From Haloplasmataceae bacterium (GTDB lineage Bacteria; Bacillota_I; Bacilli_A; Haloplasmatales; Haloplasmataceae): DNA of 64,000 bases. Every line of letters begins with the position of its first letter. Position 1 is the first letter of the stretch. Below, piece after piece: positions 1 to 8,165 of the stretch. Below the pieces are notes generated by a model. It was not told the origin of the DNA, did not search any database, and saw only the letters and a list, made by a program, of their open reading frames with translations. The stretch spans positions 1 through 64,000 of the forward strand of contig JARDZP010000005.1 of assembly GCA_029240795.1 (NCBI GenBank), written 5' to 3'. Both the position numbers and the translations under genes were made by a program.

Positions 1-39
1 ATGTATTTTGTTTGTGTTGCGGAAGGAGGGGAAAAATTT

Positions 40-216
40 ATGGCAAAAACTATTGTAAGAAGTAATGAATCTATAGAAGATGCTTTACGTCGTTTTAAAA
101 ATGATGTGGCTAAATCAGGAACCCTATCTGAAGCCCGCAAACGTCAGTATTATCTAAAACCAAGTGTAACAAAGAAAATGAAGGCTGCTGCTAAAGGTAA
201 TAAAAAAGCTTTCTAA
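40..216 (+). CDS. rpsU: 30S ribosomal protein S21 (copy 1)
   Basis: This gives a 58-aa basic protein beginning [20 protein letters not shown] and ending in a lysine-rich tail, the usual length and composition of bacterial S21. S21 sits in the small subunit near the anti-Shine-Dalgarno end of 16S rRNA and helps initiation on mRNAs. The ATG at 40 was chosen because a strong GGAGG lies at 24-28; an in-frame ATG at position 1 is upstream of that site and would add residues foreign to the family. The upstream promoter is outside the window. A terminator follows at once, so the gene is probably monocistronic. The encoded protein is identical to copy 2 at 472-648. Confidence 0.95.
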   Translation: MAKTIVRSNESIEDALRRFKNDVAKSGTLSEARKRQYYLKPSVTKKMKAAAKGNKKAF

Positions 217-226
217 TTTGATTTAT

Positions 227-260
227 AACGTTATCGAAAGATAACGTTTTTAATTTTTTT
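227..260 (+). terminator. Intrinsic terminator of rpsU copy 1
   Basis: A 9-bp perfect stem (aacgttatc / gataacgtt) closed by a GAAA tetraloop is followed by a T-rich tract. It begins 10 bases after the rpsU stop. Confidence 0.9.
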
Positions 261-399
261 TATATTTTCAGTAGTATATTTCTAATTAATTACAAATAAT
301 AAAAATATAAATTGTAATTAAAATTCACATTTTTTATAACTATAATTAATATAATGCAATAATAAGACAATACATTTCAAAGTTAAGAAAAAAGAAGTA

Positions 400-428
400 T
401 TTACTATTTTCCTTTTTTGTAGTATAAT
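400..428 (+). promoter_or_regulatory. Sigma-A promoter of rpsU copy 2
   Basis: TTTACT at 400-405 and a perfect TATAAT at 423-428 are separated by 17 bases. The expected start near 435 places the whole duplicated leader in the transcript. Confidence 0.7.
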
Positions 429-471
429 TTATGTGTATTTTGTTTGTGTTGCGGAAGGAGGGAAAAAATTT

Positions 472-648
472 ATGGCTAAAACTATTGTAAGAAGTAATGA
501 ATCTATAGAAGATGCTTTACGTCGTTTTAAAAATGATGTGGCTAAATCAGGAACCCTTTCTGAAGCCCGCAAACGTCAGTATTATCTAAAGCCGAGTGTG
601 ACTAAGAAAATGAAAGCTGCTGCTAAAGGTAATAAAAAAGCGTTCTAA
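472..648 (+). CDS. rpsU: 30S ribosomal protein S21 (copy 2)
   Basis: The 58-aa product is residue-for-residue identical to copy 1, with about eight synonymous codon differences. The ATG at 472 follows GGAGG at 456-460. An in-frame GTG at 433 is rejected because it falls at the predicted transcription start and upstream of the Shine-Dalgarno site. Unlike copy 1, its full promoter is visible (400-428), so the two copies can be expressed separately. All observed changes being silent implies that both copies are under selection for the same protein, or that the duplication is recent or maintained by gene conversion. Confidence 0.95.
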   Translation: MAKTIVRSNESIEDALRRFKNDVAKSGTLSEARKRQYYLKPSVTKKMKAAAKGNKKAF

Positions 649-665
649 TAGAAAATAAAACGTTA

Positions 666-905
666 TAATGTACCCTGTAGGATAGACACTTTAAAAAAAG
701 AGTTTATTTTACAGGGTATTTTTATGTATAACAGGATTAACAAATATAAAAGAGAGAACTTGAGTAATAAAATATTTAATAAAGAATAAATAGAATTATT
801 ATCAAAAAACAATTATGTATGATGGCATAGAGCATATAAAGAACAAGGTATTATATTACATCATTCCAATTTAAGACATAAAATATTCATTGTTTTATAG
901 AGATC
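666..905 (+). mobile_element. Possible remnant of an IS3-like insertion sequence
   Basis: There is no intact gene between 649 and 924. A 9-bp inverted repeat (taccctgta at 671-679, tacagggta at 710-718) starts a segment whose first 30 bases look like the terminal repeat of IS3-family elements (TGTACCC...GACACTTTAAAA). Around 825-900 a broken reading frame contains WHRAYKEQG, reminiscent of the helix-turn-helix part of IS3 OrfA. The resemblance is from memory and short. The 671-718 hairpin, followed by five Ts, could equally be the terminator of rpsU copy 2. Confidence 0.3.
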
Positions 906-907
906 AA

Positions 908-934
908 AAAAGATTGACTTTTGTTCAATCTTTT
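908..934 (-). terminator. Terminator of rnhC overlapping its stop codon
   Basis: Read on the minus strand, a stem of about 10 bp (aaaagattga / tcaatctttt) with a short A-rich loop runs into a T tract. The TGA stop of rnhC (925-927) lies within the stem. Confidence 0.75.
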
Positions 935-1812
935 ATTGTTAATGTATTCTTAAAATGTAATTTAGCTATTTTGGTTAAAACTTGTCTTCCATGTTTATTT
1001 ACAAGTGTTTGTGCTTGCGCATTTACTTTATCGGATGCACCTTTTAAAATGGTAGTAAGATATAAACTAGATAATTTATCCATTTCTTGCAAGAATATAT
1101 ATCTAGCCATCATGGATGCACAAGCAACTGATGCAAACTTACTTTCAGCTTTTGTTTGAAAATTTACTTTTTTAGAAAAAGTAGTATCTTTTACGTAACG
1201 ATTAAAGTTATCTATTGAAGAAAATTGGTCAATAATAATATTAACATGAGCTTTATTGATTTTCGCTTGTAAATTAGTAATGGCTTGTTTATGTAATACT
1301 GCTTTAAGTTTATTTAAATTCATATCACCTGTCATCACTTCATTATATTTTTCATTATTAACGACAAGTAATGAATAAGGTAATAGTTTAAATAAAGTAG
1401 GAGCTATTTTAATAATATGTTCATCTGTTAGTTTCTTTGAATCATCAATCCTTAATTTTTTAATTTCATTGATGTTTTGTTCATCAATGTATGCAGCTAC
1501 TACAACAACCGGACCGAAATAATCACCTGTACCAACTTCATCACTACCAATACTTGGTAAATAATAATTGAACTCTGTAGGGGTTACTTTTGTTGGCGTT
1601 TGATTGGTTATAGTAGTCCAAATACTAGCTTCGTTATCTGCACCTTCACCTTGAAAGAGGACTTTATGTGATTTATAAGCAGTTATAGTACAATTTTCCG
1701 CCTTTGCGCTAAATAGTGCATGAGGATTATTATTTGTTAATAGACAATCTTCATAAAAAATTATCATTTTATTGATTGTAGTTTCACTGACTTGAATGGT
1801 AATACTTGACAT
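925..1812 (-). CDS. rnhC: Ribonuclease HIII
   Basis: This protein cleaves the RNA strand of RNA-DNA hybrids, removing R-loops and primers. At 295 aa it has the family's usual length. The N-terminal 80 or so residues form the TBP-like substrate-binding domain of RNase HIII. The catalytic domain then opens with GSDEVGTGDYFGPVVVVAAY, where HIII enzymes have a characteristic DEVG(T/K)GD motif, and continues with DDSKKLTD and a later Asp within IIIDQF. The start is the ATG at 1812, preceded by GAGGTG. The gene diverges from mutS2, a neighbour pairing also common in Bacillota. No sign of damage is seen. Confidence 0.95.
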   Translation of the reverse strand: MSSITIQVSETTINKMIIFYEDCLLTNNNPHALFSAKAENCTITAYKSHKVLFQGEGADNEASIWTTITNQTPTKVTPTEFNYYLPSIGSDEVGTGDYFGPVVVVAAYIDEQNINEIKKLRIDDSKKLTDEHIIKIAPTLFKLLPYSLLVVNNEKYNEVMTGDMNLNKLKAVLHKQAITNLQAKINKAHVNIIIDQFSSIDNFNRYVKDTTFSKKVNFQTKAESKFASVACASMMARYIFLQEMDKLSSLYLTTILKGASDKVNAQAQTLVNKHGRQVLTKIAKLHFKNTLTIKD

Positions 1813-1890
1813 ATTTTAGTCACCTCAGTAATTAATACTATTATTTTATCACTTTTTTTGGTAAAATAAAATAAGTCTGGAGGTTTTAGT

Positions 1891-4230
1891 GTGTTTACTA
1901 GTTATAAAACATTAGAATTTGATAAAATTATCGATAAATTACATCAATATGCTAGCTGTTCATTAGGTAATGAAGCTATCAATGACATCGAGATCATTAA
2001 AGACTTAGATACTTTACAAGCTTTATTAAACGAAACAGACGAAGCATTGAAATTAATTTATCGTATGGGAGAACTTCCTTTAGGTGGAATAACCGACATT
2101 AGGCCCTATATTAAAAGAGCGACCATCGGTGGTATTTTAAACGTAACTGAACTAGTTGCGATTGTTGATTTTATTTATGGCGTTAATCAAATTAAAATCT
2201 ATATGGATAAAGTAATAAATGAAAGAATTGAAGTTAAATACATTAATGAATATATTAATAATTTAATTTATTTAAGTAGTTTAAGAAAAGATATAAATTT
2301 ATGTATTGATGATTTTGGAAAAATCGCTGATGACGCTACACCAAAGTTAAAAGAAATTAGAAGTACGATTAAAGTTTATGAATCAAGAATTAAAGAAAAA
2401 TTAAATAATATTTTAAATACTAAACGTGAATATTTAACTGAATCACTTGTAACGATTAGAAATGATCGATACGTAGTTCCAGTAAGAGTTGAATATAAAA
2501 ATACTTTTGAAGGGATTATTCATGATCAGTCACAAAGTGGTAGTACTATTTATATAGAACCTAAAGCTGTAGTGGATATGAATAATAAAATACATACATT
2601 AATTCTTGATGAGAAAGCTGAGATTGAGAAGATTCTTCGAAAGTTAACTGAAAAAGTGGCTGAAAATGCGAATGAATTATCTGAAGATTGTGAAAATGTA
2701 AAATGTCTTGATTTTATTTATGCGAAAGCTAAATATGCTCGTGAAATAAGTGCGGTAAAACCAATCATTAATGATTCAGGAATTATAAAAATTTATAAAG
2801 CCCGTCACCCATTAATCAGTAAAGATGAAGTTGTACCTAATGATATCTTTTTAGGTGAAGAATTTAATACAATTGTTATTACCGGTCCGAATACTGGTGG
2901 CAAGACGGTAACCCTAAAAACAGTGGGTTTATTTACTTTAATGATGCAAGCAGGACTTTTAGTTCCTGCAAATGATGAATCACACCTTGCGGTATTTGAT
3001 AATATCTTTGCGGATATTGGTGATGAACAAAGCATAGAACAATCTCTATCAACTTTTTCATCACACATGAAAAATATTATAAATATCGTTAATAACATTA
3101 CAATTAATAGTCTAATTTTATTTGATGAATTAGGAGCAGGAACTGATCCTAAAGAAGGAGCAGCATTAGCGATGTCAATCCTTGATTATTTTCATGAACG
3201 CGGTTCGCGAGTCATTGCGACGACTCACTATCCGGAGTTAAAAACATACGCTTATAATAATAAAAAAGTTATAAATGCGAGTGTTGAGTTTAATGTGGAA
3301 ACATTAAAACCAACATACAGGTTAATGATTGGTATTCCTGGAAGAAGTAATGCACTTGAAATATCTCGTCGACTTGGTTTAATTGAAAAGATTATTGATA
3401 AAGCAAAAGATAAAGTTGAAACAGAAAAAACTGATGTTGCCAATTTAATAATACAACTTGAAAATCAAGGTTTGTACTTACAAAATTTAGTTTCTGAGAA
3501 TGAAATAATCAAAAATAATTTGAATAGAGAAAAAAATCAATTTGAATCTAAAATTAATGAATTAGAAAGTCAAAAAGAAAGTATAATAAATAAGGCAAGG
3601 CTCGAAGCAGTGTCTATCATAAAAAAAGCTCAAAAAGAAGCGAATGAAGTAGTTGAAGAATTAAAAGAACTAAAACGAAACAAGGAAGCTAATTATAAAG
3701 AGCACGAAGTAATTGACATAAAGAGTAAATTAAATACTAAAAACTACTATGAAGAGAATATACAAGAATCTAAGACATATAGGGAATTAAAAGTAGGTGA
3801 CACTGTTCGAGTCTTAACCCTTAATAGGACAGGCCAAATCCTTGAAAAAGTAAATGAATCTGAATGGCTTGTTCAAATTGGTATTTTAACTTCGCGTGTA
3901 AATGCGAAATCACTAGAATTAATTGAAGAGAAAAAACAAGAGGAAGAGTATAGAACAAATAAAGTTACTATTGTAAAAGCTAGTTCTCAAAAAACCGAAT
4001 TGGATCTTCGTGGTGAACGATTTGAAGAAGCACTTATTAAATTAGATAAATTTATCGACTCAGCCTTACTAAATAATTTACACCAAGTCTATGTTATTCA
4101 TGGACACGGTACTGGTGCGCTACGTAAAGGTGTGCAAAATTATTTAAAAAAATGCCCTAGCGTTAAAGAGTATCGTTATGGTGGACAAGGCGAAGGTGGA
4201 GTTGGAGTAACAGTTGTTAATTTCAAATAA
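1891..4230 (+). CDS. mutS2: Endonuclease MutS2
   Basis: A 779-aa MutS-family ATPase that lacks the mismatch-recognition domain and ends in an Smr nuclease domain. In Bacillota, MutS2 proteins act on recombination intermediates and, in B. subtilis, in ribosome-collision rescue. Visible features are the Walker A GPNTGGKT at about residues 332-339, LILFDELGAGTDP as Walker B and signature region, a long charged coiled coil at about 515-610, and an Smr domain at about 700-779 with LDLRG and HGHGTGALR. The GTG start at 1891 follows GGAGG at 1879-1883. An extended -10-like TGGTAAAAT lies about 30 bases upstream. Confidence 0.95.
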   Translation: MFTSYKTLEFDKIIDKLHQYASCSLGNEAINDIEIIKDLDTLQALLNETDEALKLIYRMGELPLGGITDIRPYIKRATIGGILNVTELVAIVDFIYGVNQIKIYMDKVINERIEVKYINEYINNLIYLSSLRKDINLCIDDFGKIADDATPKLKEIRSTIKVYESRIKEKLNNILNTKREYLTESLVTIRNDRYVVPVRVEYKNTFEGIIHDQSQSGSTIYIEPKAVVDMNNKIHTLILDEKAEIEKILRKLTEKVAENANELSEDCENVKCLDFIYAKAKYAREISAVKPIINDSGIIKIYKARHPLISKDEVVPNDIFLGEEFNTIVITGPNTGGKTVTLKTVGLFTLMMQAGLLVPANDESHLAVFDNIFADIGDEQSIEQSLSTFSSHMKNIINIVNNITINSLILFDELGAGTDPKEGAALAMSILDYFHERGSRVIATTHYPELKTYAYNNKKVINASVEFNVETLKPTYRLMIGIPGRSNALEISRRLGLIEKIIDKAKDKVETEKTDVANLIIQLENQGLYLQNLVSENEIIKNNLNREKNQFESKINELESQKESIINKARLEAVSIIKKAQKEANEVVEELKELKRNKEANYKEHEVIDIKSKLNTKNYYEENIQESKTYRELKVGDTVRVLTLNRTGQILEKVNESEWLVQIGILTSRVNAKSLELIEEKKQEEEYRTNKVTIVKASSQKTELDLRGERFEEALIKLDKFIDSALLNNLHQVYVIHGHGTGALRKGVQNYLKKCPSVKEYRYGGQGEGGVGVTVVNFK

Positions 4231-4253
4231 TTTATATTTTTTAAGCAAAATGT

Positions 4254-4282
4254 TTGTAACTAGCATAATTTATAAGTATAAT
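4254..4282 (+). promoter_or_regulatory. Sigma-A promoter of trxA
   Basis: TTGTAA at 4254-4259 and TATAAT at 4277-4282 are separated by 17 bases, 28 bases before the trxA start codon. The short gap after mutS2 therefore carries an independent promoter. Confidence 0.75.
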
Positions 4283-4310
4283 ATATTTAGAATACTATAG
4301 GAGGTATATA

Positions 4311-4622
4311 ATGTCATTATTAAAGGCTGATGCTAACAATTTTGAAGAAAACATTAAATCAGGAGTCGTATTAGTAGACTTCTATGCTGACTGGTGTGGA
4401 CCATGTAAGATGATTGCACCGATCTTAGAACAAGTTTCACAAGAATATACAGATGTTAATATTGTGAAATTAAACGTTGATACAGCTCCAACTGTTGCTG
4501 AACAATTTGGTGTTCAAAGTATTCCAACTTTAATTTTATTTAAAGATGGTCAAAAAGTAGCGCAAACATTAGGTTTTCAACCAAAAGAAATGTTAAAATC
4601 TTGGATTGAAAAAAATAAATAA
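4311..4622 (+). CDS. trxA: Thioredoxin
   Basis: A 103-aa cytosolic thiol-disulfide oxidoreductase that reduces protein disulfides and serves as electron donor to enzymes such as ribonucleotide reductase. The active site WCGPC is at residues about 29-33 within FYADWCGPCKM. The cis-proline segment SIPTLILFKDG is at about 73-83. Length and motifs are canonical TrxA. The ATG follows AGGAGG with normal spacing. It has its own promoter and terminator, so it is probably monocistronic. No thioredoxin reductase is in the window. Confidence 0.96.
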   Translation: MSLLKADANNFEENIKSGVVLVDFYADWCGPCKMIAPILEQVSQEYTDVNIVKLNVDTAPTVAEQFGVQSIPTLILFKDGQKVAQTLGFQPKEMLKSWIEKNK

Positions 4623-4669
4623 TAGATTAATCTATTATAATTCGTTATATTATTTATTTGTCACGCTAC

Positions 4670-4709
4670 AAAAAACACATGCATTCTGATATGAATACAT
4701 GTGTTTTTT
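4670..4709 (+). terminator. Strong terminator downstream of trxA
   Basis: A 17-bp stem with one mismatch (aaaaaacacatg... / ...catgtgtttttt) and a 6-base loop ends in a T run. Both flanks are A/T tracts, so it would work in both directions. The rest of the 4623-5000 gap shows no gene I would defend. Confidence 0.85.
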
Positions 4710-5000
4710 ACTTATTACTATAGAAAAACTAATAATATCACCACTTTTAAGATTCATAGGATATGTTTCAATAGGATATCCATAATAATTATATGTAGTT
4801 ACATTGAATGTCCGGTATCGGTATTTTTCGCAACAATCCATAGATTAGTCAATAATTTAATAGTATAATTGATTATAAGTATATCAATGTTATATTGAAC
4901 GTCACAAATTATTTAAAGAAGGTTAATAATACTCTATTTAATTCTAACTGTAAATAAATTTAGTTAATTTTCGTAAAAGTCTATATTTTTTTATTAAAAT

Positions 5001-5009
5001 TGGTATAAT
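5001..5009 (+). promoter_or_regulatory. Extended -10 promoter
   Basis: TGGTATAAT is a perfect extended -10; no good -35 is seen 17 bases upstream. It sits five bases before an in-frame ATG (5014), which therefore cannot be the start, and supports the TTG at 5035. Confidence 0.6.
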
Positions 5010-5034
5010 TAAAATGTTTAAAGGAGTGATTAGA

Positions 5035-5574
5035 TTGGAAAATTTTTCAGTCTTTAAAGATTTTGAAAGCTATGTAACAGAAAATGAAAAACTTATTAAT
5101 TATTTAAATAATTCACTTTTAAATGATTTGATCATACCCATTGTTAAGACATTAACCTATTTAGAAAATTTAGATAAAGAAGATGAATTATCTATCGATA
5201 ATATAGAAATATTTGAATTTGGATTTGAATATTTATTTGAAAACCTTGAACAAATAAAAATATATTTACATCAATTTAAAAATAATTATGAAGTTTTAGA
5301 AGCAAAATCAGTGTATATTAAAATGATCTTTCAATTAGAAGAGTTTAAAGTAGAGTTAACTAAAAAGGAAGAAACTGATACTGAAATGAAGAGAGATTTG
5401 AAAAAAATTGATGAAGCGATCAATTTCTTTGATGAAAGTTTAACATCTACTATAATTATTGAACATGAACTTGAAGATTATTTACGCTTCTATTACGAAC
5501 TGACAGATAAATACGATGATATTTATTTAGTGAGTGATTCATTTAATGAATACTGCGCAAATTATGGAATATAG
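5035..5574 (+). CDS. Hypothetical acidic helical protein
   Basis: I do not recognise this 179-aa protein. It is rich in Glu, Asp, Leu, Ile and Tyr and looks almost entirely alpha-helical with coiled-coil character (for example around FQLEEFKVELTKKEE). It has no signal peptide or membrane segment and no Cys cluster apart from one Cys near the C-terminus. The TTG at 5035 is chosen because AAAGGAG lies at 5019-5025 and the promoter -10 ends at 5009. It ends nine bases before truB and probably shares that transcript, so it may be a cytosolic accessory factor; no function can be assigned. Confidence 0.75.
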   Translation: MENFSVFKDFESYVTENEKLINYLNNSLLNDLIIPIVKTLTYLENLDKEDELSIDNIEIFEFGFEYLFENLEQIKIYLHQFKNNYEVLEAKSVYIKMIFQLEEFKVELTKKEETDTEMKRDLKKIDEAINFFDESLTSTIIIEHELEDYLRFYYELTDKYDDIYLVSDSFNEYCANYGI

Positions 5575-5582
5575 GTGTTTTT

Positions 5583-6464
5583 ATGGATGGTATTTTATTA
5601 ATTAATAAACCAAAAGGAATGACGAGTCATGATTGTGTGAATAAAATCCGAAGAATATTTAATACAAAAAAGGTAGGTCATTTAGGTACTCTAGATCCAA
5701 ATGTTACCGGTGTTCTACCAATATGTATAAATAATGGTACAAAAGTGATTCAATTTATTGAAAATGAATCAAAAGAATATATCGCCGATATTTCAATCGG
5801 TATATCTACCTCTACCGAAGATGGTGATGGAGAAGTTGTAGAATCTGATACGAGTTATAAACATATAACACGAGATGATTTACTTTCGATTCTTAATAGT
5901 TTTATTGGTGAATATGAACAAATACCGCCAATGATCTCCGCAGTTAAGATTAACGGTAAAAAGTTGTATGAATATGCGAGACAGGGAAAAGTTGTTGAAA
6001 GACCAGCCAGAAAGGTGATTTTTCATGAGATAGAATTACTATCAAGTGAAAATGAATTTTCAGGAGAAACCATCACTTTCAAAATCAGAGTACATTGTAG
6101 CAAAGGAACCTATATAAGAACTCTAGCGGTTGATATAGGTAAGAAACTAGGATATCCTGCACATATGTCTTCTTTAATTCGGACAAAGTCAGGACAATTT
6201 AGTTTAGAAAATTGTTTTAGTTTTACTGATGTTGAAAATGGACATTTTGATTTCATTTCAATCTATGATTCTCTACAGCAGTATCAAATGATCATGGTTG
6301 ATGAATCACTTAAATTTAAAATAAAAAATGGTCAAAAACTAGAAAATCAATATGAATTTGATAATTATCTTGTCTTTTGTGATTATAAAGAAGTTTTGGC
6401 AGTATATGAACTTGATGAGAATCATAGTAATATGATCAAACCGGCGAGAGTTTTTAGCGAATAG
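5583..6464 (+). CDS. truB: tRNA pseudouridine(55) synthase
   Basis: A 293-aa enzyme converting U55 to pseudouridine in the T-loop of tRNAs. The catalytic motif GHLGTLDPNVTGVLPIC (catalytic Asp about residue 38) is present; most relatives have GHTGTLDP, so the Leu is a mild variation. KINGKKLYEYARQG and the RVHCSKGTYIRTLAVDIG segment are typical TruB landmarks. A short PUA-like tail follows. It sits between a hypothetical gene and ribF, as truB-ribF-rpsO often do in Bacillota. A modest AGGTG precedes the ATG. Confidence 0.95.
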   Translation: MDGILLINKPKGMTSHDCVNKIRRIFNTKKVGHLGTLDPNVTGVLPICINNGTKVIQFIENESKEYIADISIGISTSTEDGDGEVVESDTSYKHITRDDLLSILNSFIGEYEQIPPMISAVKINGKKLYEYARQGKVVERPARKVIFHEIELLSSENEFSGETITFKIRVHCSKGTYIRTLAVDIGKKLGYPAHMSSLIRTKSGQFSLENCFSFTDVENGHFDFISIYDSLQQYQMIMVDESLKFKIKNGQKLENQYEFDNYLVFCDYKEVLAVYELDENHSNMIKPARVFSE

Positions 6465-6476
6465 GATGTATTAATA

Positions 6477-7409
6477 ATGAAAGTAGTATATTTAAAAAAT
6501 GAAAGTAGTATTTTACCTGTAAAATCAGGCTTAGCTTTGGCATTAGGATTTTTTGATGGTCTTCATTTAGCTCATCAAAACTTAATTGATCAAGCGATAA
6601 AAATAGCAATAAACAGTAAATGTAAAAGTGGTGTATTCACTTTTAATCCCAGCCCTAAACAATTTTTAGGCAAAACTAGTATTGATAGTATGCTTACTCC
6701 TCACAATATGAAAATCGAATTATTAAATAAAATGGGTGTGGATTATTTGTTTGTTTTACAATTTGATGAACTTGTAGCAAATGTAGAACATAAAGAATTT
6801 GTTGAAAAGTTTATATTACCATTAAATGTAACACATCTCATAACAGGCTTTGATTATCGTTATGGCTATAAAGGGGAAGGCAATGCCCAAACGTTAGTTA
6901 AAGATGGAAATGATACCTTTGAATTAACAATCGTTGAACAAATTAAATTAAATGATGAAAAAATTAGTAGTAGTAAAATTCGAGAGTTCATCCTAAATGG
7001 TAAAGTCTTTGAAGCTAAAGACTTACTAGGTCGTTTCTATACGACGGAAGGAATTGTCATTCATGGCTTTAAAAGAGGTAGAGAAATTGGTTTTCCTACC
7101 GCAAATATCTCTACTATTGATAATTATTTAATACCACAAAATGGAGTTTATATTGTAAAAGTCAATATATTTCAAGATGAATATTATGGTATGTGTAATA
7201 TCGGCTACAATCCGACTTTTAGTCAAAATAACAATAAAACGATTGAAGTGAATATTATTAATTTTAATAAAGATATTTATAATGAAAAAATAACTGTTAA
7301 TTGGATTAAAAAAATCAGAGATGAAAAGAAATTTAATGGTGTTTTAGAGTTAATTGCACAACTAAATGAAGATAAACAAAAAGTATTTGAATATATCAAA
7401 AATAATTAG
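6477..7409 (+). CDS. ribF: Bifunctional riboflavin kinase / FAD synthetase
   Basis: A 310-aa protein that phosphorylates riboflavin to FMN and adenylates FMN to FAD. The N-terminal nucleotidyltransferase domain has LGFFDGLHLAHQ, a variant of GxFDGxHxGHQ with Ala for the second Gly. The SSSKIREFI segment near residue 165 corresponds to the ISSTxxR-type motif. The C-terminal kinase domain begins LLGRFYTTEGIVIHGFKRGR and includes GFPTANIS, where the Thr/Asn bind nucleotide and Mg. It follows truB by 12 bases and ends before a weak terminator. Confidence 0.95.
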   Translation: MKVVYLKNESSILPVKSGLALALGFFDGLHLAHQNLIDQAIKIAINSKCKSGVFTFNPSPKQFLGKTSIDSMLTPHNMKIELLNKMGVDYLFVLQFDELVANVEHKEFVEKFILPLNVTHLITGFDYRYGYKGEGNAQTLVKDGNDTFELTIVEQIKLNDEKISSSKIREFILNGKVFEAKDLLGRFYTTEGIVIHGFKRGREIGFPTANISTIDNYLIPQNGVYIVKVNIFQDEYYGMCNIGYNPTFSQNNNKTIEVNIINFNKDIYNEKITVNWIKKIRDEKKFNGVLELIAQLNEDKQKVFEYIKNN

Positions 7410-7422
7410 ATTTTACAATTTT

Positions 7423-7447
7423 CTCAATAATAATGAGATACATTTTT
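7423..7447 (+). terminator. Weak terminator after ribF
   Basis: A short 5-bp stem (tctca / tgaga) with a 7-base loop is followed by catttttt. The stem is weak, so readthrough into the next small reading frame is plausible. Confidence 0.45.
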
Positions 7448-7464
7448 TATAGGGAGGTTTTTTT

Positions 7465-7512
7465 ATGTATCTATTAATTTCTCTCATTGTTGTTTTGTTG
7501 AAGCTGATTTAA
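7465..7512 (+). CDS. Possible 15-residue hydrophobic peptide
   Basis: The frame reads MYLLISLIVVLLKLI then TAA, preceded by AGGGAGG (7451-7457) at 7-base spacing, one of the better ribosome-binding sites in the window. The peptide is almost purely aliphatic with one Lys near the end, like the membrane peptides of type I toxin-antitoxin systems (Ibs/Fst-like) or a leader peptide. It is too short for statistical support and no dedicated promoter or antisense RNA is evident, so chance is possible. It lies in the 311-base gap between ribF and rpsO. Confidence 0.3.
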   Translation: MYLLISLIVVLLKLI

Positions 7513-7609
7513 TGGATAGAATAATTTATTGCATTTTACGTATTTTTAAATACTTTAGAAATAAAAAAGCAACAATAACTATGTAAATTAAAATAATCTA
7601 AAATAATAC

Positions 7610-7638
7610 TTGATTAAATAAGATTATTGTTGTAAAAT
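7610..7638 (+). promoter_or_regulatory. Promoter of rpsO
   Basis: TTGATT at 7610-7615 and TAAAAT at 7633-7638 are 17 bases apart. The predicted leader of about 75 nt contains short self-complementary segments (for example tcg/cga near 7664-7676). It is where S15 autoregulatory leaders occur in other bacteria, but I cannot establish that structure here. Confidence 0.6.
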
Positions 7639-7720
7639 AAAAAATGGCTTTTATCTAAGCTTTTCGACACTCCGACGATTGCTTTGATGAACGCGACAAA
7701 ATTATAGGAGGAAAAAAACA

Positions 7721-7990
7721 ATGGCTATAACTAAAGAAGTAAAACAAGCACTGATCAAAGAATTCCAAATTAACGAAAGTGATACAGGATCTGCTGAAGT
7801 GCAAATTGCGATTTTAACACATGAAATTAATTCAATTAACTTTCATTTACAAACACATAAAAAAGATCATCATACTCGTAGAGGGTTATTGAAAAAAGTT
7901 GGTAGACGTAAACACCTATTAACATATTTAAAAGACAATGATGTTGCAAGCTATCGTACTGTTGTTGAAAAATTAGAATTACGTCACTAA
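7721..7990 (+). CDS. rpsO: 30S ribosomal protein S15
   Basis: An 89-aa primary 16S rRNA-binding protein of the small subunit. Diagnostic stretches are [35 protein letters not shown] and a C-terminal [10 protein letters not shown]. Length is exactly that of the family. The ATG follows AGGAGG. It is flanked by its own promoter and a strong terminator, upstream of pnp as in most Bacillota. Confidence 0.98.
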   Translation: MAITKEVKQALIKEFQINESDTGSAEVQIAILTHEINSINFHLQTHKKDHHTRRGLLKKVGRRKHLLTYLKDNDVASYRTVVEKLELRH

Positions 7991-7995
7991 TTGTT

Positions 7996-8030
7996 AAAGC
8001 TATATACTTTTGTATATAGCTTTTTGTTTT
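7996..8030 (+). terminator. Intrinsic terminator of rpsO
   Basis: A 12-bp perfect stem (aaagctatatac / gtatatagcttt) with a TTTT loop is followed by a T-rich tail, five bases after the stop. Confidence 0.92.
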
Positions 8031-8116
8031 TATTTATTTGTAAATTATTACTTATTATAAAAATGTAAATATTTTTCAATTTTATGTCTCAAACTATAAA
8101 AAAAGAAAATATTTTG

Positions 8117-8125
8117 TGTTATAAT
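8117..8125 (+). promoter_or_regulatory. Extended -10 promoter of pnp
   Basis: TGTTATAAT is a perfect extended -10 motif about 40 bases upstream of the pnp start. No convincing -35 is seen. Confidence 0.55.
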
Positions 8126-8165
8126 TATACAGATAAAGGTAATAAATGGTAAAAGGAGATAAAGC

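Larger units (their letters stand above)
1..648 (+). repeat. Tandem duplication containing rpsU and its leader
   Basis: The stretches 1-216 and 433-648 are near-identical. They cover about 39 bases of 5' leader, the Shine-Dalgarno sequence and the whole S21 gene. Inside the coding sequence I count eight differences, all silent third-position changes (for example cca/ccg and gta/gtg). The leader differs at two positions. The spacers after the two genes (217-432 and 649 onward) are unrelated, so the duplicated unit is about 216 bases or begins left of the window. The spacer 217-432 holds the first gene's terminator, AT-rich sequence and the second gene's promoter. Confidence 0.9.

Noticed and set aside
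890-1159. Plus-strand 89-codon frame opposite rnhC
   Set aside because: It lies almost entirely antisense to a convincing RNase HIII gene, with no ribosome-binding site or family resemblance.
4650-4841. Minus-strand 63-codon frame after trxA
   Set aside because: It has no ribosome-binding site before its ATG, and its 3' third is the opposite strand of the strong trxA terminator hairpin. The Tyr-rich composition is explainable by AT-rich sequence.
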